Shown here: positions 18,888-28,436 of the stretch, one piece after another | Layout of the letters: every line of letters starts with the position of its first letter | Position numbering within the stretch: the first letter of the stretch is position 1 | Origin: Mycobacterium gordonae | GTDB lineage: Bacteria > Actinomycetota > Actinomycetes > Mycobacteriales > Mycobacteriaceae | Length of the DNA stretch: 64,000 nt | NCBI RefSeq assembly: GCF_017086405.1 | Contig: NZ_CP070973.1 | Span: forward strand, 2,418,001-2,482,000 | Direction: 5' to 3' | The notes under the pieces: model-generated | Databases searched by the model: none | What the model was told of the DNA's origin: nothing | The model's input: only the letters and a program-made list of their open reading frames with translations | Translations under genes and position numbers: made by a program

Positions 18888-19409
18888 ATGGAGCTGATCG
18901 TCGGGCGCGTGGCCAAAGCGCACGGCATCACCGGCGAACTTGTCGTCGACGTCCGCACCGACGATCCCGACGTCCGGTTCGCACCGGGTGCCACGTTGCG
19001 TGCCAAGAAACCTCGTGATCCGGGTCCGGCTCGCAGCTACGTCGTCGAGAGTGCGCGCCCGCACGGCTCCCGGCTGCTGGTTCGCCTGGCCGGCGTCGAC
19101 GACCGGGACGGCGCCGACGCGATGCGCGGCAGCTTGTTCGTCATCGACTCCGACGAGCTGCCGCCGATCGAGGAGCCGGACACCTACTACGACCATCAGC
19201 TCGAGGGACTGCGGGTCCGCACCACACAGGGTCAGGAGGTCGGTGTCGTCGCCGAGGTTCTGCACACCACCGGTGGCGAATTGCTCTCTGTGAAAAGCGA
19301 ATCCGGTGAAGTGCTGGTGCCGTTCGTGAGCGCGATCGTCACCTCGGTGTCGCTGGACGACGGCACCATGGAGATCGAACCACCAGACGGTCTACTGGAT
19401 CTGGGATGA
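18888..19409 (+). CDS. rimM: Ribosome maturation factor RimM
   Basis: The ATG at 18888 gives 173 residues, the normal RimM length; the longer open frame is an artefact of the KH gene. The N-terminal RimM domain carries [18 protein letters not shown], and the C-terminal PRC-barrel domain carries [20 protein letters not shown] and [16 protein letters not shown]. RimM binds S19 and helps 30S head assembly. Its stop overlaps the trmD start (ATGA), so the two are translationally coupled. Confidence 0.95.
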   Translation: MELIVGRVAKAHGITGELVVDVRTDDPDVRFAPGATLRAKKPRDPGPARSYVVESARPHGSRLLVRLAGVDDRDGADAMRGSLFVIDSDELPPIEEPDTYYDHQLEGLRVRTTQGQEVGVVAEVLHTTGGELLSVKSESGEVLVPFVSAIVTSVSLDDGTMEIEPPDGLLDLG

Positions 19410-20092
19410 GAATCGACGTCGTCACGATCTTTCCGGCCTATCTGGATCCGTTGCGAGAATCGTTGCCCGGCAAGGCGATTGCCGCGGGTCTGGTCGATCT
19501 GCAGGTGCGCGATCTGCGCCGGTGGACGCACGACGTGCACCATTCGGTGGATGACTCACCGTATGGCGGAGGGCCGGGCATGGTGATGAAGGCGCCGGTC
19601 TGGGGTGAGGCGCTGGACGAAGTATGTTCGGAAGAAACGCTTTTGGTGGTTCCCAGTCCGGCGGGCGTGCTGTTCGACCAGTCCACCGCGCAGCGATGGA
19701 GCGCCGAGCGGCACCTGGTGTTCGCCTGTGGCCGTTACGAGGGCATCGATCAGCGGGTCGTCGAGGATTCCGCGCGGCGGATGCGCGTCGAAGAGGTGTC
19801 GATCGGCGACTATGTGCTGCCGGGCGGTGAGTCGGCGGCGCTGGTAATGATCGAGGCGGTGCTGCGGCTGATAACCGGCGTGCTCGGCAATCCCGCCTCG
19901 GCCGAACATGATTCGCATTCGCCGGCTCTGGACCGGTTGCTCGAGGGGCCCAGCTACACTCGCCCGCCGAGCTGGCGCGGCCTGGACGTTCCGGAGATTC
20001 TGTTGTCGGGTGACCATGCCCGGATAGCGGCCTGGCGCCGCGAGGTGTCATTGCAGCGCACCCGCGACCGCCGGCCGGAGCTGCTCGACTGA
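19406..20092 (+). CDS. trmD: tRNA (guanine-N1)-methyltransferase TrmD
   Basis: The 228-residue protein starts at ATG overlapping the rimM stop. It methylates G37 of tRNAs using SAM bound in a trefoil-knot (SPOUT) site. Visible family motifs are [64 protein letters not shown] and the C-terminal [19 protein letters not shown]. It is convergent with lppW, 17 bp apart. Confidence 0.97.
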   Translation: MRIDVVTIFPAYLDPLRESLPGKAIAAGLVDLQVRDLRRWTHDVHHSVDDSPYGGGPGMVMKAPVWGEALDEVCSEETLLVVPSPAGVLFDQSTAQRWSAERHLVFACGRYEGIDQRVVEDSARRMRVEEVSIGDYVLPGGESAALVMIEAVLRLITGVLGNPASAEHDSHSPALDRLLEGPSYTRPPSWRGLDVPEILLSGDHARIAAWRREVSLQRTRDRRPELLD

Positions 20093-20109
20093 GATGCCGC
20101 TCGCGCGAA

Positions 20110-21066
20110 CTAAATCCGGCCGTTCGGGAAGATCGTCTTGACCGCTTGGGTGATCGTGGCACGCGCGGTGGCGTCGTCGGAGGGCTGCAGCGACTCGATC
20201 ACCATGATGTAGCGGCGGTCTTTGCCGATCACCCCGGTCGACAGGTGCATCCAGTCGGCGCCGATGCAACACATCCAGCCCTGTTTGACCGCGACGGGTT
20301 CGGCGTACAGCCCGTCGGGGATTCCGAACCGCTGCGGGTAGCCGTCGACTCCCGTCGGTGTCGACTTGGCCAGGTCGTTGACGATCAGCCGGGCGCGATC
20401 CGTCGGCAGTCCACCGGAGCCGTCCAGCAGCATTTCGTAATAGCGGATCAGGTCCGGCGCCGAACTGATGGTGTTCCACCACCGTCCGTCGCTGGGCGGC
20501 GTGGTCGACGTCAAGCCGTACCGGCGGGCCACCTGGGTGATGATCGAATCGCCGCCGTCCTGGCCCCAGAAACGCTCGGCCGCGCCGTCGTCGGAAGACT
20601 GCAACATCACGTCTAGTGACTGGCGATCGTCGGGGGACAACACGGCTCGGCCCTCGGACTCTCGCAACAGCAGGTCGTCGGCGATGAACAACTTGGCTAC
20701 CGACGCGGTGGCGATGATCTGACTGTTGCCGTTGGAAACCAGCTGGTGAGTGGCGCGATCGAGGATGGCCACCGCTAGGGTCGCGCCGCCGGCGGCGGCC
20801 TGGTCGGTGGCCTGCTGGATACGCGCCTGTACGCCTTCGAGTCCGCCCACCGCCAGCGTCGGTAGCGCCATCGGCTGGCCGCTCGGCGTGATGGAGCGCA
20901 GCAGCAGTTCCACCAGCTGCTGTTGAGGCTGCGGCGGCTGCTGAGCCGCGGTCTGGTCGGTCGAGTAGCCGAACGCCTTCGCGTGCACGGTCGCTTCGCA
21001 ACCGGCGACCACCACCAACGCCACCGCCGCCACGGCGGAAAGCAACGTCAGCGGCCGGGTTCGCAT
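20110..21066 (-). CDS. lppW: Lipoprotein of the beta-lactamase-like superfamily (LppW)
   Basis: I chose the ATG at 21066 because it places a clean lipoprotein signal at the N-terminus: hydrophobic run then VVVAGC with Cys23 as the lipidation site, in a 318-residue protein. The longer frame to 21153 adds a non-signal stretch. The body resembles a serine beta-lactamase/D,D-peptidase fold: ATASVAKLF carries an SxxK-like S-V-A-K, and KQGWMCCIG stands where a KTG motif would be, with lysine-glutamine-glycine instead. Thus it may be non-catalytic or altered. It corresponds to Rv2905, between trmD and rplS. Confidence 0.88.
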   Translation of the reverse strand: MRTRPLTLLSAVAAVALVVVAGCEATVHAKAFGYSTDQTAAQQPPQPQQQLVELLLRSITPSGQPMALPTLAVGGLEGVQARIQQATDQAAAGGATLAVAILDRATHQLVSNGNSQIIATASVAKLFIADDLLLRESEGRAVLSPDDRQSLDVMLQSSDDGAAERFWGQDGGDSIITQVARRYGLTSTTPPSDGRWWNTISSAPDLIRYYEMLLDGSGGLPTDRARLIVNDLAKSTPTGVDGYPQRFGIPDGLYAEPVAVKQGWMCCIGADWMHLSTGVIGKDRRYIMVIESLQPSDDATARATITQAVKTIFPNGRI

Positions 21067-21403
21067 CGCACTCCTTCGGCAAAAGTGGGCTGTTCGAGGT
21101 GTCCAGGGCATCCGGCGGGCGGTCGTCGAGGGTTCACGATCCGCCCGGTTCAACCCCAGCTATATGTACCACTTGCAGGCGGTTTAGGACGGGCGTGAAC
21201 CACTACAGTTTCCTGTGATTTTCACTGCATGCGCCCTGTCTGGCACAATTGGCCAGTTGTCTTTCAGCGGTTGTCGGCGGGCCGGGTGCCTACCGCCTGC
21301 TGGGGGATGCACCCAAAGAGCCCTAACCATCGGCTTGGCGACCGTCGCACGTCCGCGTGCGGGCCGGTCAGCGAAGCCGCGACCCCGAGGAAGTGTCTTT
21401 CCA
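21067..21403 (+). promoter_or_regulatory. Divergent lppW/rplS intergenic region with rplS promoter motif
   Basis: No gene is supported in these 337 bp. CTGGCACAAT at 21240-21249 matches the string upstream of rpsP; the candidate -10 is CACAAT (21244-21249) with TTCACT about 17 bases before it. Roughly 150 nt of leader then precede the rplS start, long enough for an attenuation or autoregulatory RNA structure, though I did not identify a known L19 leader. Confidence 0.5.
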
Positions 21404-21745
21404 ATGAACAGGCTGGACTTCGTCGACCAGGCGTCGCTGCGCGACGACATCCCCGCCTTCAACCCGGGCGACACCATCAACGTGCACGTCAAGGTGATCG
21501 AGGGCGCCAAAGAGCGCATCCAGGTCTTCAAGGGCGTCGTGATCCGTCGCCAGGGCGGCGGCATCCGCGAGACGTTCACGGTGCGCAAGGAGAGCTACGG
21601 CGTCGGCGTGGAGCGGACGTTTCCGGTCCACTCGCCGAACATCGACCACATCGAGGTGGTGACCCGTGGCGACGTCCGTCGCGCCAAGCTCTACTACCTG
21701 CGTGAGCTCCGGGGCAAGAAAGCCAAGATCAAGGAAAAGCGCTGA
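21404..21745 (+). CDS. rplS: 50S ribosomal protein bL19
   Basis: The ATG at 21404 gives a 113-residue L19, the usual length; the open frame from 21215 is a spurious extension. It shows [54 protein letters not shown] and the basic C-terminus [20 protein letters not shown]19 sits at the 30S-50S interface. It starts the group rplS-lepB-rnhB-DUF2469. Confidence 0.97.
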   Translation: MNRLDFVDQASLRDDIPAFNPGDTINVHVKVIEGAKERIQVFKGVVIRRQGGGIRETFTVRKESYGVGVERTFPVHSPNIDHIEVVTRGDVRRAKLYYLRELRGKKAKIKEKR

Positions 21746-21802
21746 CCGCGGACGCGACCCGGCGTCCACAGCCGTACGTTCCGTGCTGGCTACGCTGATC
21801 TC

Positions 21803-22669
21803 GTGACTGACACTGAGGATTCTCCTCCGGAGGACTCTTCCTCGGAGCGCCGGACGGACGCTGGGAGGTCGGAGTCGACTGGACCGTCGACGAAGCCGGA
21901 GGCTGACACGTCGGGCGAGGTCGACCCGGATCCCAAAGCCAAGCGCAAGCAGGAGAAGCCCGAAAAGCGCTCGACGCTGCGGGAACTGACCACGCTCGCG
22001 GTCGTTGCGATCGTTCTCTACTACGTGATGCTGACGTTCGTCGCGCGTCCGTACCTGATTCCGTCGGAGTCGATGGAGCCCACCCTGCACGGTTGTTCCA
22101 CGTGTGTCGGCGACCGCATCATGGTCGACAAACTCACCTACCGGTTCAGTTCTCCCAAACCCGGCGACGTCATCGTCTTCAAGGGACCGCCGTCGTGGAA
22201 CGTCGGCTACAAGTCGATCCGCTCATCCAACACCGTGGTGCGCTGGGTCCAGAATGCGCTGTCGTTCATTGGCTTTGTACCGCCTGACGAGAACGACCTG
22301 GTAAAACGGGTGATCGCCGTCGGCGGCCAGACGGTGGCCTGCCGCGCGGACACCGGACTGACGGTCAACGGCAAGCCGCTCAAAGAGCCGTACCTGGACC
22401 CGTCCACCATGATGGCCGACCCGTCGGTCTATCCGTGTCTGGGCAGCGAGTTCGGTCCGGTCACCGTGCCGCAGGGACGGCTGTGGGTGATGGGTGACAA
22501 CCGGACGCATTCGGCGGATTCACGCGCTCACTGCCCGATGCTGTGCACCGGGGACCCGACCGCGGGCACCGTGCCGGTCGCCAACGTCATCGGCAAGGCC
22601 CGGTTCATCGTGTGGCCGCCCAAGCGATGGGGTGGTGTGGGTTCGATCGACCCCCAGCAGGGTCAGTGA
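21803..22669 (+). CDS. lepB: Signal peptidase I
   Basis: The 288-residue protein starts at GTG. After an acidic, low-complexity cytoplasmic N-terminus (about 1-58) comes one membrane helix (about 62-82) and the catalytic domain. The serine nucleophile is Ser90 in [10 protein letters not shown] and the general base is Lys168 in [12 protein letters not shown]; the conserved box [14 protein letters not shown] is also present. It removes signal peptides from Sec- and Tat-exported proteins. A cysteine pair (CSTC, 98-101) lies near the active serine. It overlaps or abuts rnhB. Confidence 0.96.
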   Translation: MTDTEDSPPEDSSSERRTDAGRSESTGPSTKPEADTSGEVDPDPKAKRKQEKPEKRSTLRELTTLAVVAIVLYYVMLTFVARPYLIPSESMEPTLHGCSTCVGDRIMVDKLTYRFSSPKPGDVIVFKGPPSWNVGYKSIRSSNTVVRWVQNALSFIGFVPPDENDLVKRVIAVGGQTVACRADTGLTVNGKPLKEPYLDPSTMMADPSVYPCLGSEFGPVTVPQGRLWVMGDNRTHSADSRAHCPMLCTGDPTAGTVPVANVIGKARFIVWPPKRWGGVGSIDPQQGQ

Positions 22670-22671
22670 CC

Positions 22672-23400
22672 ATGGCCACCACCTGGCCACCGCGGACCGT
22701 GATCCGCAAGTCTGGGGGTCTGCGCACCCTGGAATCCGCTCTGTATCGCAGCGGTCTGGGCCCGGTGGCCGGGGTGGACGAAGTGGGTCGCGGCGCCTGT
22801 GCCGGTCCGCTGGTGGTGGCGGCGTGCGTTCTCGGTCCGGGGCGTTTGGAAAGTCTTGCGGCTCTAGACGATTCGAAGAAGCTGACCGAGAAGACCCGGG
22901 AAAAGCTGTTTCCGCTGATCCGGCGCTACGCACTGGCCTACCACGTGGTGTTCATCCCGTCGACCGAGGTGGACCGCCGCGGTGTGCACGTGGCCAACAT
23001 CGAAGGCATGCGGCGGGCCGTGGCCGGGCTGTCGGTGCGGCCCGGCTATGTCTTGAGCGACGGTTTCCGGGTCCCGGGCCTGTCCGTGCCGTCGCTGCCG
23101 GTGATCGGCGGTGACGCGGCGGCCGCCTGTATCGCCGCGGCCAGTGTCCTGGCGAAAGTCAGCCGGGACAGGTTGATGGTGGCGATGGATGCCGAGCACC
23201 CCGGCTACGGTTTCGCCGACCACAAGGGCTACAGCACGCGCGCCCACGGCCGCGCACTGGCCGAGCTGGGTCCGTGCCCACAGCACCGGTATTCGTTCAT
23301 CAACGTGCGGCGGGTCGCGGCCGGCGGCGCCACCGATTTCGTGGCCGAATGCCCCCCGGACCCTCAGTGCCATCCCGCCGAATGCGGCGATTTCCGTTGA
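22672..23400 (+). CDS. rnhB: Ribonuclease HII
   Basis: The ATG at 22672 gives 242 residues; a GTG at 22666 overlapping the lepB stop is an alternative start. RNase HII cleaves the RNA strand of RNA-DNA hybrids and single misincorporated ribonucleotides. The conserved acidic residues appear in [25 protein letters not shown] and the lysine/serine-rich [22 protein letters not shown] and [12 protein letters not shown] are also family marks. The C-terminal 25 residues are variable and include four cysteines or histidines ([12 protein letters not shown]). Confidence 0.96.
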   Translation: MATTWPPRTVIRKSGGLRTLESALYRSGLGPVAGVDEVGRGACAGPLVVAACVLGPGRLESLAALDDSKKLTEKTREKLFPLIRRYALAYHVVFIPSTEVDRRGVHVANIEGMRRAVAGLSVRPGYVLSDGFRVPGLSVPSLPVIGGDAAAACIAAASVLAKVSRDRLMVAMDAEHPGYGFADHKGYSTRAHGRALAELGPCPQHRYSFINVRRVAAGGATDFVAECPPDPQCHPAECGDFR

Positions 23401-23443
23401 GAGAAGATGGGGCAGCAGCTCCGGGAGAAGGACGTCTGAACTG

Positions 23444-23749
23444 ATGAGTGCTGAGGATCTCGAAAAGTACGAGACCGAGATGGAGCTCTCGCTGTACCGC
23501 GAATACAAAGACATCGTCGGTCAGTTCAGCTATGTCGTGGAAACCGAGCGCCGCTTCTATCTCGCCAACAGCGTGGAGATGGTGCCCCGCAACGCCGACG
23601 GCGAAGTGTATTTCGAACTGCGGCTGGCCGACGCGTGGGTGTGGGACATGTACCGGCCGGCCCGCTTCGTCAAGCAGGTGCGGGTGGTCACGTTCAAAGA
23701 CGTCAATATCGAAGAGGTTGAGAAGCCGGAACTTCGGCTGCCCGAATAG
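23444..23749 (+). CDS. DUF2469 family protein (Rv2901c homolog)
   Basis: The ATG at 23444 gives a 101-residue acidic protein beginning MSAEDLEKYETEMELSLYRE and containing YVVETERRFYLANSVE and EVYFELRLADAWVWDMYRP. This small family is restricted to actinobacteria and is nearly always found just downstream of rnhB. No function is established. The stop is 8 bp from the stop of the convergent ANTAR gene. Confidence 0.93.
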   Translation: MSAEDLEKYETEMELSLYREYKDIVGQFSYVVETERRFYLANSVEMVPRNADGEVYFELRLADAWVWDMYRPARFVKQVRVVTFKDVNIEEVEKPELRLPE

Positions 23750-23757
23750 CGCCCAGC

Positions 23758-24510
23758 CTAGGACCCATCCTCCTCGGAGTCCGGCAGGTTGCCGCGGGAC
23801 TCGATGACCTTGCGGGCCACGTCGGCGAGCTTGATGTTGAGACCCTGCGAGTGGCGCCGCAGCAGATCGAAGGCGTCGTCCTCGTTCATGTCGTGCAGCA
23901 TCATCAACATGCCCACAGCCTTGCCGATCTCGCGGTTGCTCAGCAGGCCCCGGCGCAGGCTGGTGGCGTCCTCGCCATGCGCGATGGCGTTGATGGCGAC
24001 GCTGGCGAAGGAGGCCAGCACCGCGGCCCGGCCCGCGGCCTCCGAGTCGAAGACGTTGGGCTTTTCGCTGAACAGGTTCAGTGCCGCGCCCTTGCGCTTG
24101 TCGATCAGCAGCCGGAACCCCATGGCGCCGCGCACCGGTGTCTCCTCCACCAGCCGGGCGGCGAAATGTGGCCACTGGTTCGGCTTGGTCAGGTCCGGTT
24201 CGACCTGCGGCGTTTCTTCTTCGATCGCATCGATGCAGGGACCGTCGCCGGAGCGGCGTTCGAGGTCATCAACGCGGTGGGCGAGCCGCGAACTGGCGCC
24301 GACGGTGACGTAGCGATCGTCGCGCTTGACCAGCAGGCTGGCGTGGTCGCAGCCGGGGACCACCAGGGTTGCTGCCACGCAGATCGCGGCATACATCTGG
24401 GTCGCGTCGGAGCCCTGATAGATGATCTCGGCAAGGGCGGCGAAAACCGTTGCCGGGTCAGCAGTGAGTGCACCCGGTGCCGCACTAGCGGCGTTGGATT
24501 GCTCGGCCAC
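23758..24510 (-). CDS. GAF and ANTAR domain transcription antitermination regulator
   Basis: The 250-residue protein begins at GTG. Residues of about 40-180 form a GAF sensor domain (VPGCDHASLLVKRD, DGPCIDAIEEE, MGFRLLIDKRKGAALNLFS) and the last 60 form an ANTAR RNA-binding domain (RRGLLSNREIGKAVGMLMM, NEDDAFDLLRRHSQ, KLADVARKVIES). ANTAR proteins bind paired RNA hairpins and prevent transcription termination. Its targets are unknown; the next gene downstream on this strand is none, while the WS/DGAT gene lies upstream on the same strand. I recall no equivalent between Rv2901c and fdhD in H37Rv. Confidence 0.9.
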   Translation of the reverse strand: MAEQSNAASAAPGALTADPATVFAALAEIIYQGSDATQMYAAICVAATLVVPGCDHASLLVKRDDRYVTVGASSRLAHRVDDLERRSGDGPCIDAIEEETPQVEPDLTKPNQWPHFAARLVEETPVRGAMGFRLLIDKRKGAALNLFSEKPNVFDSEAAGRAAVLASFASVAINAIAHGEDATSLRRGLLSNREIGKAVGMLMMLHDMNEDDAFDLLRRHSQGLNIKLADVARKVIESRGNLPDSEEDGS

Positions 24511-24567
24511 GTCGCTTCCTCCCTTCGGCGCTGCTATGGCCGTAGAGTAGCCGGGCCGCGCGTGACC

Positions 24568-25926
24568 TTACGCGCCGACGGCGCGTTCGAGATCCTTCAA
24601 CGATGTCTCCAGGTGACTGAGCATCCGCTGCAGGTGCGGCACGCTGCCTCTGGCGCCGACAAGACCAAAGTCGAGATTCTCGGCGTTGTTGGTCACCGTG
24701 ATGTTCATCGCCTGACCATCCAGGGTAATCGACAGCGGGTAGTTGCCCACCATCTGCGCCCCCCGCCAGTGCAAGGGTTCCTTGGAACCGGGCACGTTGG
24801 AGATCACGATGTTGAACGGCGGCGGGGCGGTACGGATGAACCCGGGAATGAGTCCGAGGAACAGTCCGCCGGTCATGAAGGCGGACAGCGCGAGCTGCTG
24901 AACCTTGGGCAGCTGGTTGAACACCTCCTTCTGTTCGCTCATCGAGGAGCTGATGCCCTGGATGCGCTTACCCGCATCTTCGATGTGGGTGTTCAGGTTG
25001 CAGAGCACGGTGCCTACCGAGTTGCCGCCGCTTTCGGCTTCGCCTTCCTTGCGCAGGCTCACCGGCACCATCGCGATCAGCGGAGTGTCCGGCAGCGCGT
25101 TCTGTTCGATCAGGTACGCCCGCAGGGCCCCGGCCGACATGGCCAGCACGACGTCGTTGAAGGATGCGTCGGCGGCCGCCTTGACCGCATGGATCCGTTC
25201 CAGTGGCCAGGACTGCGCGGCGATGCGCCGAGCGCCGCCGATCCGGACGTTGAACATCGTCTTGGGCGCCCGGAACGGAAAGGTCAGCTGCTGTTCGAGC
25301 AGCGCAGCACGGGCCAGTGACAACGTCGACGGCGCCAGGGCAGCGGTGGAGCGCACCGTGTCGGTCAGCGTGTCCAGCGGCGACGACTTGTGGCCGCCGC
25401 CCGGGCGATGGCGTGGTTTGAGCTCCCAGGGCACCCGTACCTGGTCGTCGTCGGGATCGCTGGTGAACGCACGCTGCATCAATCGCAGCGCGGACACCCC
25501 GTCCATCAGCGAATGGTGGAACTTGGTGTACACCGCGTAGCGGCCGTCGTTGAGACCCTCCACCAGATGCGCTTCCCAGAGGGGCCGGTGGCGATCGAGC
25601 AGGCTGCCATGCAGGCGGGAGGCCAGCTCCAGCAGCTCCCGCACGCGGCCCGGGCGCGGCAACGCCGAGCGCCGGAAGTGGTAGTCGAGTTCGACCTCGC
25701 GCTGGTGCGACCAGGCGAGGTTGGTGACCGGCCCGAGGAACGCCGGATGTTTACGGAACGTGGGCTGGACGTCGGTGCAGCCGAGCATCGACTCGTAGGC
25801 CTCGGTCACGAAATCCTCGTCGGCGCCCTCGGGCGGCTGGAACAGCTGGAGAGCGCCGACATGCATCGGATGCTCGCGGGATTCGCCGATCAGGAACATC
25901 GAATCGGCCGGTGCAATCAGCTCCAT
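24568..25926 (-). CDS. Wax ester synthase/diacylglycerol acyltransferase (WS/DGAT)
   Basis: The 452-residue protein has the WS/DGAT active-site motif HHxxxDG as His137-His138-S-L-M-Asp142-Gly143, plus PLWEAHLVEGL before it and the C-terminal NIVISNVPGS and later LDGQAMNITV motifs. These enzymes make triacylglycerol or wax ester from acyl-CoA and store it in lipid droplets, an important reserve during mycobacterial dormancy. Mycobacteria carry many paralogs and the one closest to this is not known to me. It is transcribed divergently from the epimerase and lies 57 bp upstream of the ANTAR gene. Confidence 0.93.
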   Translation of the reverse strand: MELIAPADSMFLIGESREHPMHVGALQLFQPPEGADEDFVTEAYESMLGCTDVQPTFRKHPAFLGPVTNLAWSHQREVELDYHFRRSALPRPGRVRELLELASRLHGSLLDRHRPLWEAHLVEGLNDGRYAVYTKFHHSLMDGVSALRLMQRAFTSDPDDDQVRVPWELKPRHRPGGGHKSSPLDTLTDTVRSTAALAPSTLSLARAALLEQQLTFPFRAPKTMFNVRIGGARRIAAQSWPLERIHAVKAAADASFNDVVLAMSAGALRAYLIEQNALPDTPLIAMVPVSLRKEGEAESGGNSVGTVLCNLNTHIEDAGKRIQGISSSMSEQKEVFNQLPKVQQLALSAFMTGGLFLGLIPGFIRTAPPPFNIVISNVPGSKEPLHWRGAQMVGNYPLSITLDGQAMNITVTNNAENLDFGLVGARGSVPHLQRMLSHLETSLKDLERAVGA

Positions 25927-26053
25927 GGTGCCTCTTTCGCCGTGACGCCCGGTATGAACGCGCTATGAATAACCATCTGCCGCAGTTCGCACACATTTGT
26001 GAGCTTCGACCTTCCGCGTTTGGCAGGTAACCGCGACGGGAAGCCGCATTCAA

Positions 26054-27046
26054 ATGGGACTCACAGTCGCCGTGACCGGCCCGACCGGGGAGATCGGCAT
26101 ATCAGCTGTTACGGCGTTGGAGCGCGAGCCCGCGGTGTGCAGGATCATCGGGATGGCGCGGCGGCCGTTCGACCCGTTGTCGCGAGGCTGGTCGAAGACG
26201 ACGTACATGCAGGGCGACATTCTGGATCGCGACGCCGTGGACGCGCTGGTCGCCGAGGCGGACGTGGTGGTCCACCTCGCGTTCATCGTCATGGGGTCGC
26301 GGGAAGAGAGCGAACGGGTCAACCTGCAGGGCACCCGCAATGTCTTCGAGGCCGCGGTCAAGGCGCAGAAGACGTCCGGAAAGCCGCGGCGTCTGGTCTA
26401 CACCTCGTCGGTGGCGGCTTACGGCTACCACTCCGACAACCCGGTGCCGCTGACCGAGGACGTGCCGACGCGCGGTTCTGCCGAGCACTACTATTCCGCG
26501 CAGAAGTCGGCGTGCGAGGCGATGCTCGCCCACCTCACCGCGGATTCGCCGCTGGAGGTGTTCGTGTTGCGACCCTGCATCGTGACGGGCCCGGAGGCGC
26601 CGGCCCTGGCTGACGCGATGCCGTGGAACCAGCTGCCCGCACCGCTGCGGGTGGTGTCGAAGGTGCTGCAGAAACTCAAGCCGGTGTTGCCGGATCCGGG
26701 CGTGCCGCTGCAGCTGGTGCACCACGACGACGTCGCCGCCGCGATCGCGCTGGCGGCCGTCGCCCCGGCCCCGCCAGGGGCCTACAACATCGCCGGCAAC
26801 GGGGTGGTGACCATCAGCGACGTCGCCCGGGCGTTGGGCGGACGGCCGGTACGGGTGCCGGCGGCCGCGGCATCGGCGGCGTCCGCGGCCATTTCCCGGC
26901 TGCCGTTCGTCCCATCGCTGCTGGAATGGCTGCATGTGGCGCGCGCATCGGTCGTCATGGACACCACCCGCGCCCAGCGGGACCTCGGGTGGCACCCGAC
27001 GCACACCTCGGCGGAGGCACTGGAGTCGTTGGCGTCAGCGGTGTGA
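26054..27046 (+). CDS. NAD-dependent epimerase/dehydratase (extended SDR)
   Basis: The 330-residue protein starts at ATG. It has the extended-SDR nucleotide site GPTGEIG (9-15), an acidic D-x-D-like step around MQGDILD, the catalytic serines in VYTSSVAAYG and YxxxK as Tyr147-S-A-Q-Lys151. Sugar-nucleotide epimerases and sterol or flavonoid reductases share this layout, so the substrate cannot be told. A DxxxAI motif (DDVAAAIALA) and a Rossmann tail follow. It is 62 bp upstream of fdhD and divergent from the WS/DGAT gene, with 127 bp between them. Confidence 0.88.
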   Translation: MGLTVAVTGPTGEIGISAVTALEREPAVCRIIGMARRPFDPLSRGWSKTTYMQGDILDRDAVDALVAEADVVVHLAFIVMGSREESERVNLQGTRNVFEAAVKAQKTSGKPRRLVYTSSVAAYGYHSDNPVPLTEDVPTRGSAEHYYSAQKSACEAMLAHLTADSPLEVFVLRPCIVTGPEAPALADAMPWNQLPAPLRVVSKVLQKLKPVLPDPGVPLQLVHHDDVAAAIALAAVAPAPPGAYNIAGNGVVTISDVARALGGRPVRVPAAAASAASAAISRLPFVPSLLEWLHVARASVVMDTTRAQRDLGWHPTHTSAEALESLASAV

Positions 27047-27108
27047 GGCCGGTCAAGGTACGTTGAGGCCGTGACAGCCGAGGTGGCGGTGTCGGCCAGG
27101 CAGCTTCC

Positions 27109-27930
27109 GTGGGGCGCTTAACTGTGCGTCGGCGGGTCACCCATCTGGCCGGCCGCCACGTTGTCACCCGTCAGGAGACCCTGGCCGTCGAAGAGCCGCT
27201 GGAGATCCGTCTCAACGGCACGCCGAGCACCGTCACGATGCGCACGCCCGGGTCCGATTTCGAACTGGCGCAAGGGTTTCTGCTCACCGAGGGAATCATC
27301 GCCCGCCGCGCCGATGTGCAGGCCATCCGCTACTGCGAGGGTAGCGGCGATGACGGGGTGAACAGCTACAACATTGTGGACGTGACGCTGGCGCCCGGCG
27401 TCGAGCCACCGAGTCTCGACGTGACCCGCAACTTCTACACCACCTCCTCGTGCGGTGTCTGCGGCAAGGCCTCGCTCGAGGCGGTGCGACTGATCAGCCG
27501 GCATGCCCCCGGAGACGATCCGGTGACGGTCCGCGCGGAAGCGTTGCGGGCGATGCCGGACCGGCTTCGGAGCGCCCAGAAGGTGTTCGCCGCGACCGGC
27601 GGTTTACACGCCGCGGCGCTGTTCGAGGCGGACGGAACGATGCTCGTCGTGCGCGAGGACATCGGCCGGCACAACGCGGTCGACAAGGTCATCGGCTGGG
27701 CGCTGGAGCGCGGGCGGGTGCCGTTGGCTGGGTCGGTGTTGTTGGTGAGCGGACGGGCATCGTTCGAGTTGACCCAGAAGGCGCTGATGTCCGGTATTCC
27801 GGTGCTGGCCGCCGTCTCCGCGCCGTCGTCGCTGGCCGTCTCGCTGGCAGAGGAGTCCGGGATCACGCTGGTGGCATTTCTGCGGGAGGACTCGATGAAC
27901 GTCTACACCAGGACGGACCGGCTTGATTAG
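27109..27930 (+). CDS. fdhD: Formate dehydrogenase accessory sulfurtransferase FdhD
   Basis: The 273-residue protein starts at GTG. FdhD passes sulfur from a cysteine desulfurase to the molybdenum cofactor of formate dehydrogenase. The sulfur-carrying CxxC is present as Cys115-G-V-Cys118 in [14 protein letters not shown], and family motifs [35 protein letters not shown] and [13 protein letters not shown] are all visible. In M. tuberculosis the formate dehydrogenase gene fdhF stands directly beside it; here that place is taken by the SDR gene and no formate dehydrogenase is seen in the window. Confidence 0.95.
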   Translation: MGRLTVRRRVTHLAGRHVVTRQETLAVEEPLEIRLNGTPSTVTMRTPGSDFELAQGFLLTEGIIARRADVQAIRYCEGSGDDGVNSYNIVDVTLAPGVEPPSLDVTRNFYTTSSCGVCGKASLEAVRLISRHAPGDDPVTVRAEALRAMPDRLRSAQKVFAATGGLHAAALFEADGTMLVVREDIGRHNAVDKVIGWALERGRVPLAGSVLLVSGRASFELTQKALMSGIPVLAAVSAPSSLAVSLAEESGITLVAFLREDSMNVYTRTDRLD

Positions 27931-27978
27931 CGCCTGCCGCGGGTAGCCGGACGTACTGACACAGCTGAGGAGGCGGCC

Positions 27979-28209
27979 ATGTTGCATCAGATGGTGTTGG
28001 CCGCGCAGAGCAATCCGGAGGCAGCGGGTTTCATTCTGCGCGGCATCAAAGGGATCTTCGTAGCGATCGGCAGCATCATCGCGGCCATTATTTGCGCGGT
28101 GGTCGCGTCGATGAAGGGGCGCAGCGCCCTCGTCTGGGGGATGCTGGGGCTGTTCTTCAGCCTTCTGACGCTGATCGTGGTCATCATCATCCCCAGCAAG
28201 AAGACCTGA
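27979..28209 (+). CDS. Small two-helix membrane protein
   Basis: The 76-residue protein follows a strong ribosome-binding site (GAGGAGGCGGCC before the ATG). After a short N-terminus it has two hydrophobic segments (about 26-44, FVAIGSIIAAIICAVVASM, and 50-71, VWGMLGLFFSLLTLIVVIII) and a basic end PSKKT. The sequence has no recognised domain. It stands between fdhD and yraN; short membrane proteins of this form can be subunits or chaperones of larger complexes, but nothing here shows the partner. Confidence 0.75.
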   Translation: MLHQMVLAAQSNPEAAGFILRGIKGIFVAIGSIIAAIICAVVASMKGRSALVWGMLGLFFSLLTLIVVIIIPSKKT

Positions 28210-28436
28210 CCTGTTGATGCCCGGAGTGCGCCGCTGCGCCTGATTGGTCGCCTGCAGCCAGAGACCGTCGCGGGGCCGTTGATCGAATCGATTGGCCGTG
28301 GTGGCGCGGGCGAGATGTGGACTCGACGGCGGACTCCTGTGGATAACAAGGGGACTGGGGATGACGGCCCGCACCGTCGCGGTTGAGCCCCCACGGGGGC
28401 GCCGACGATGTCGCCGCCCCCGTGCACGGTAGCGGC

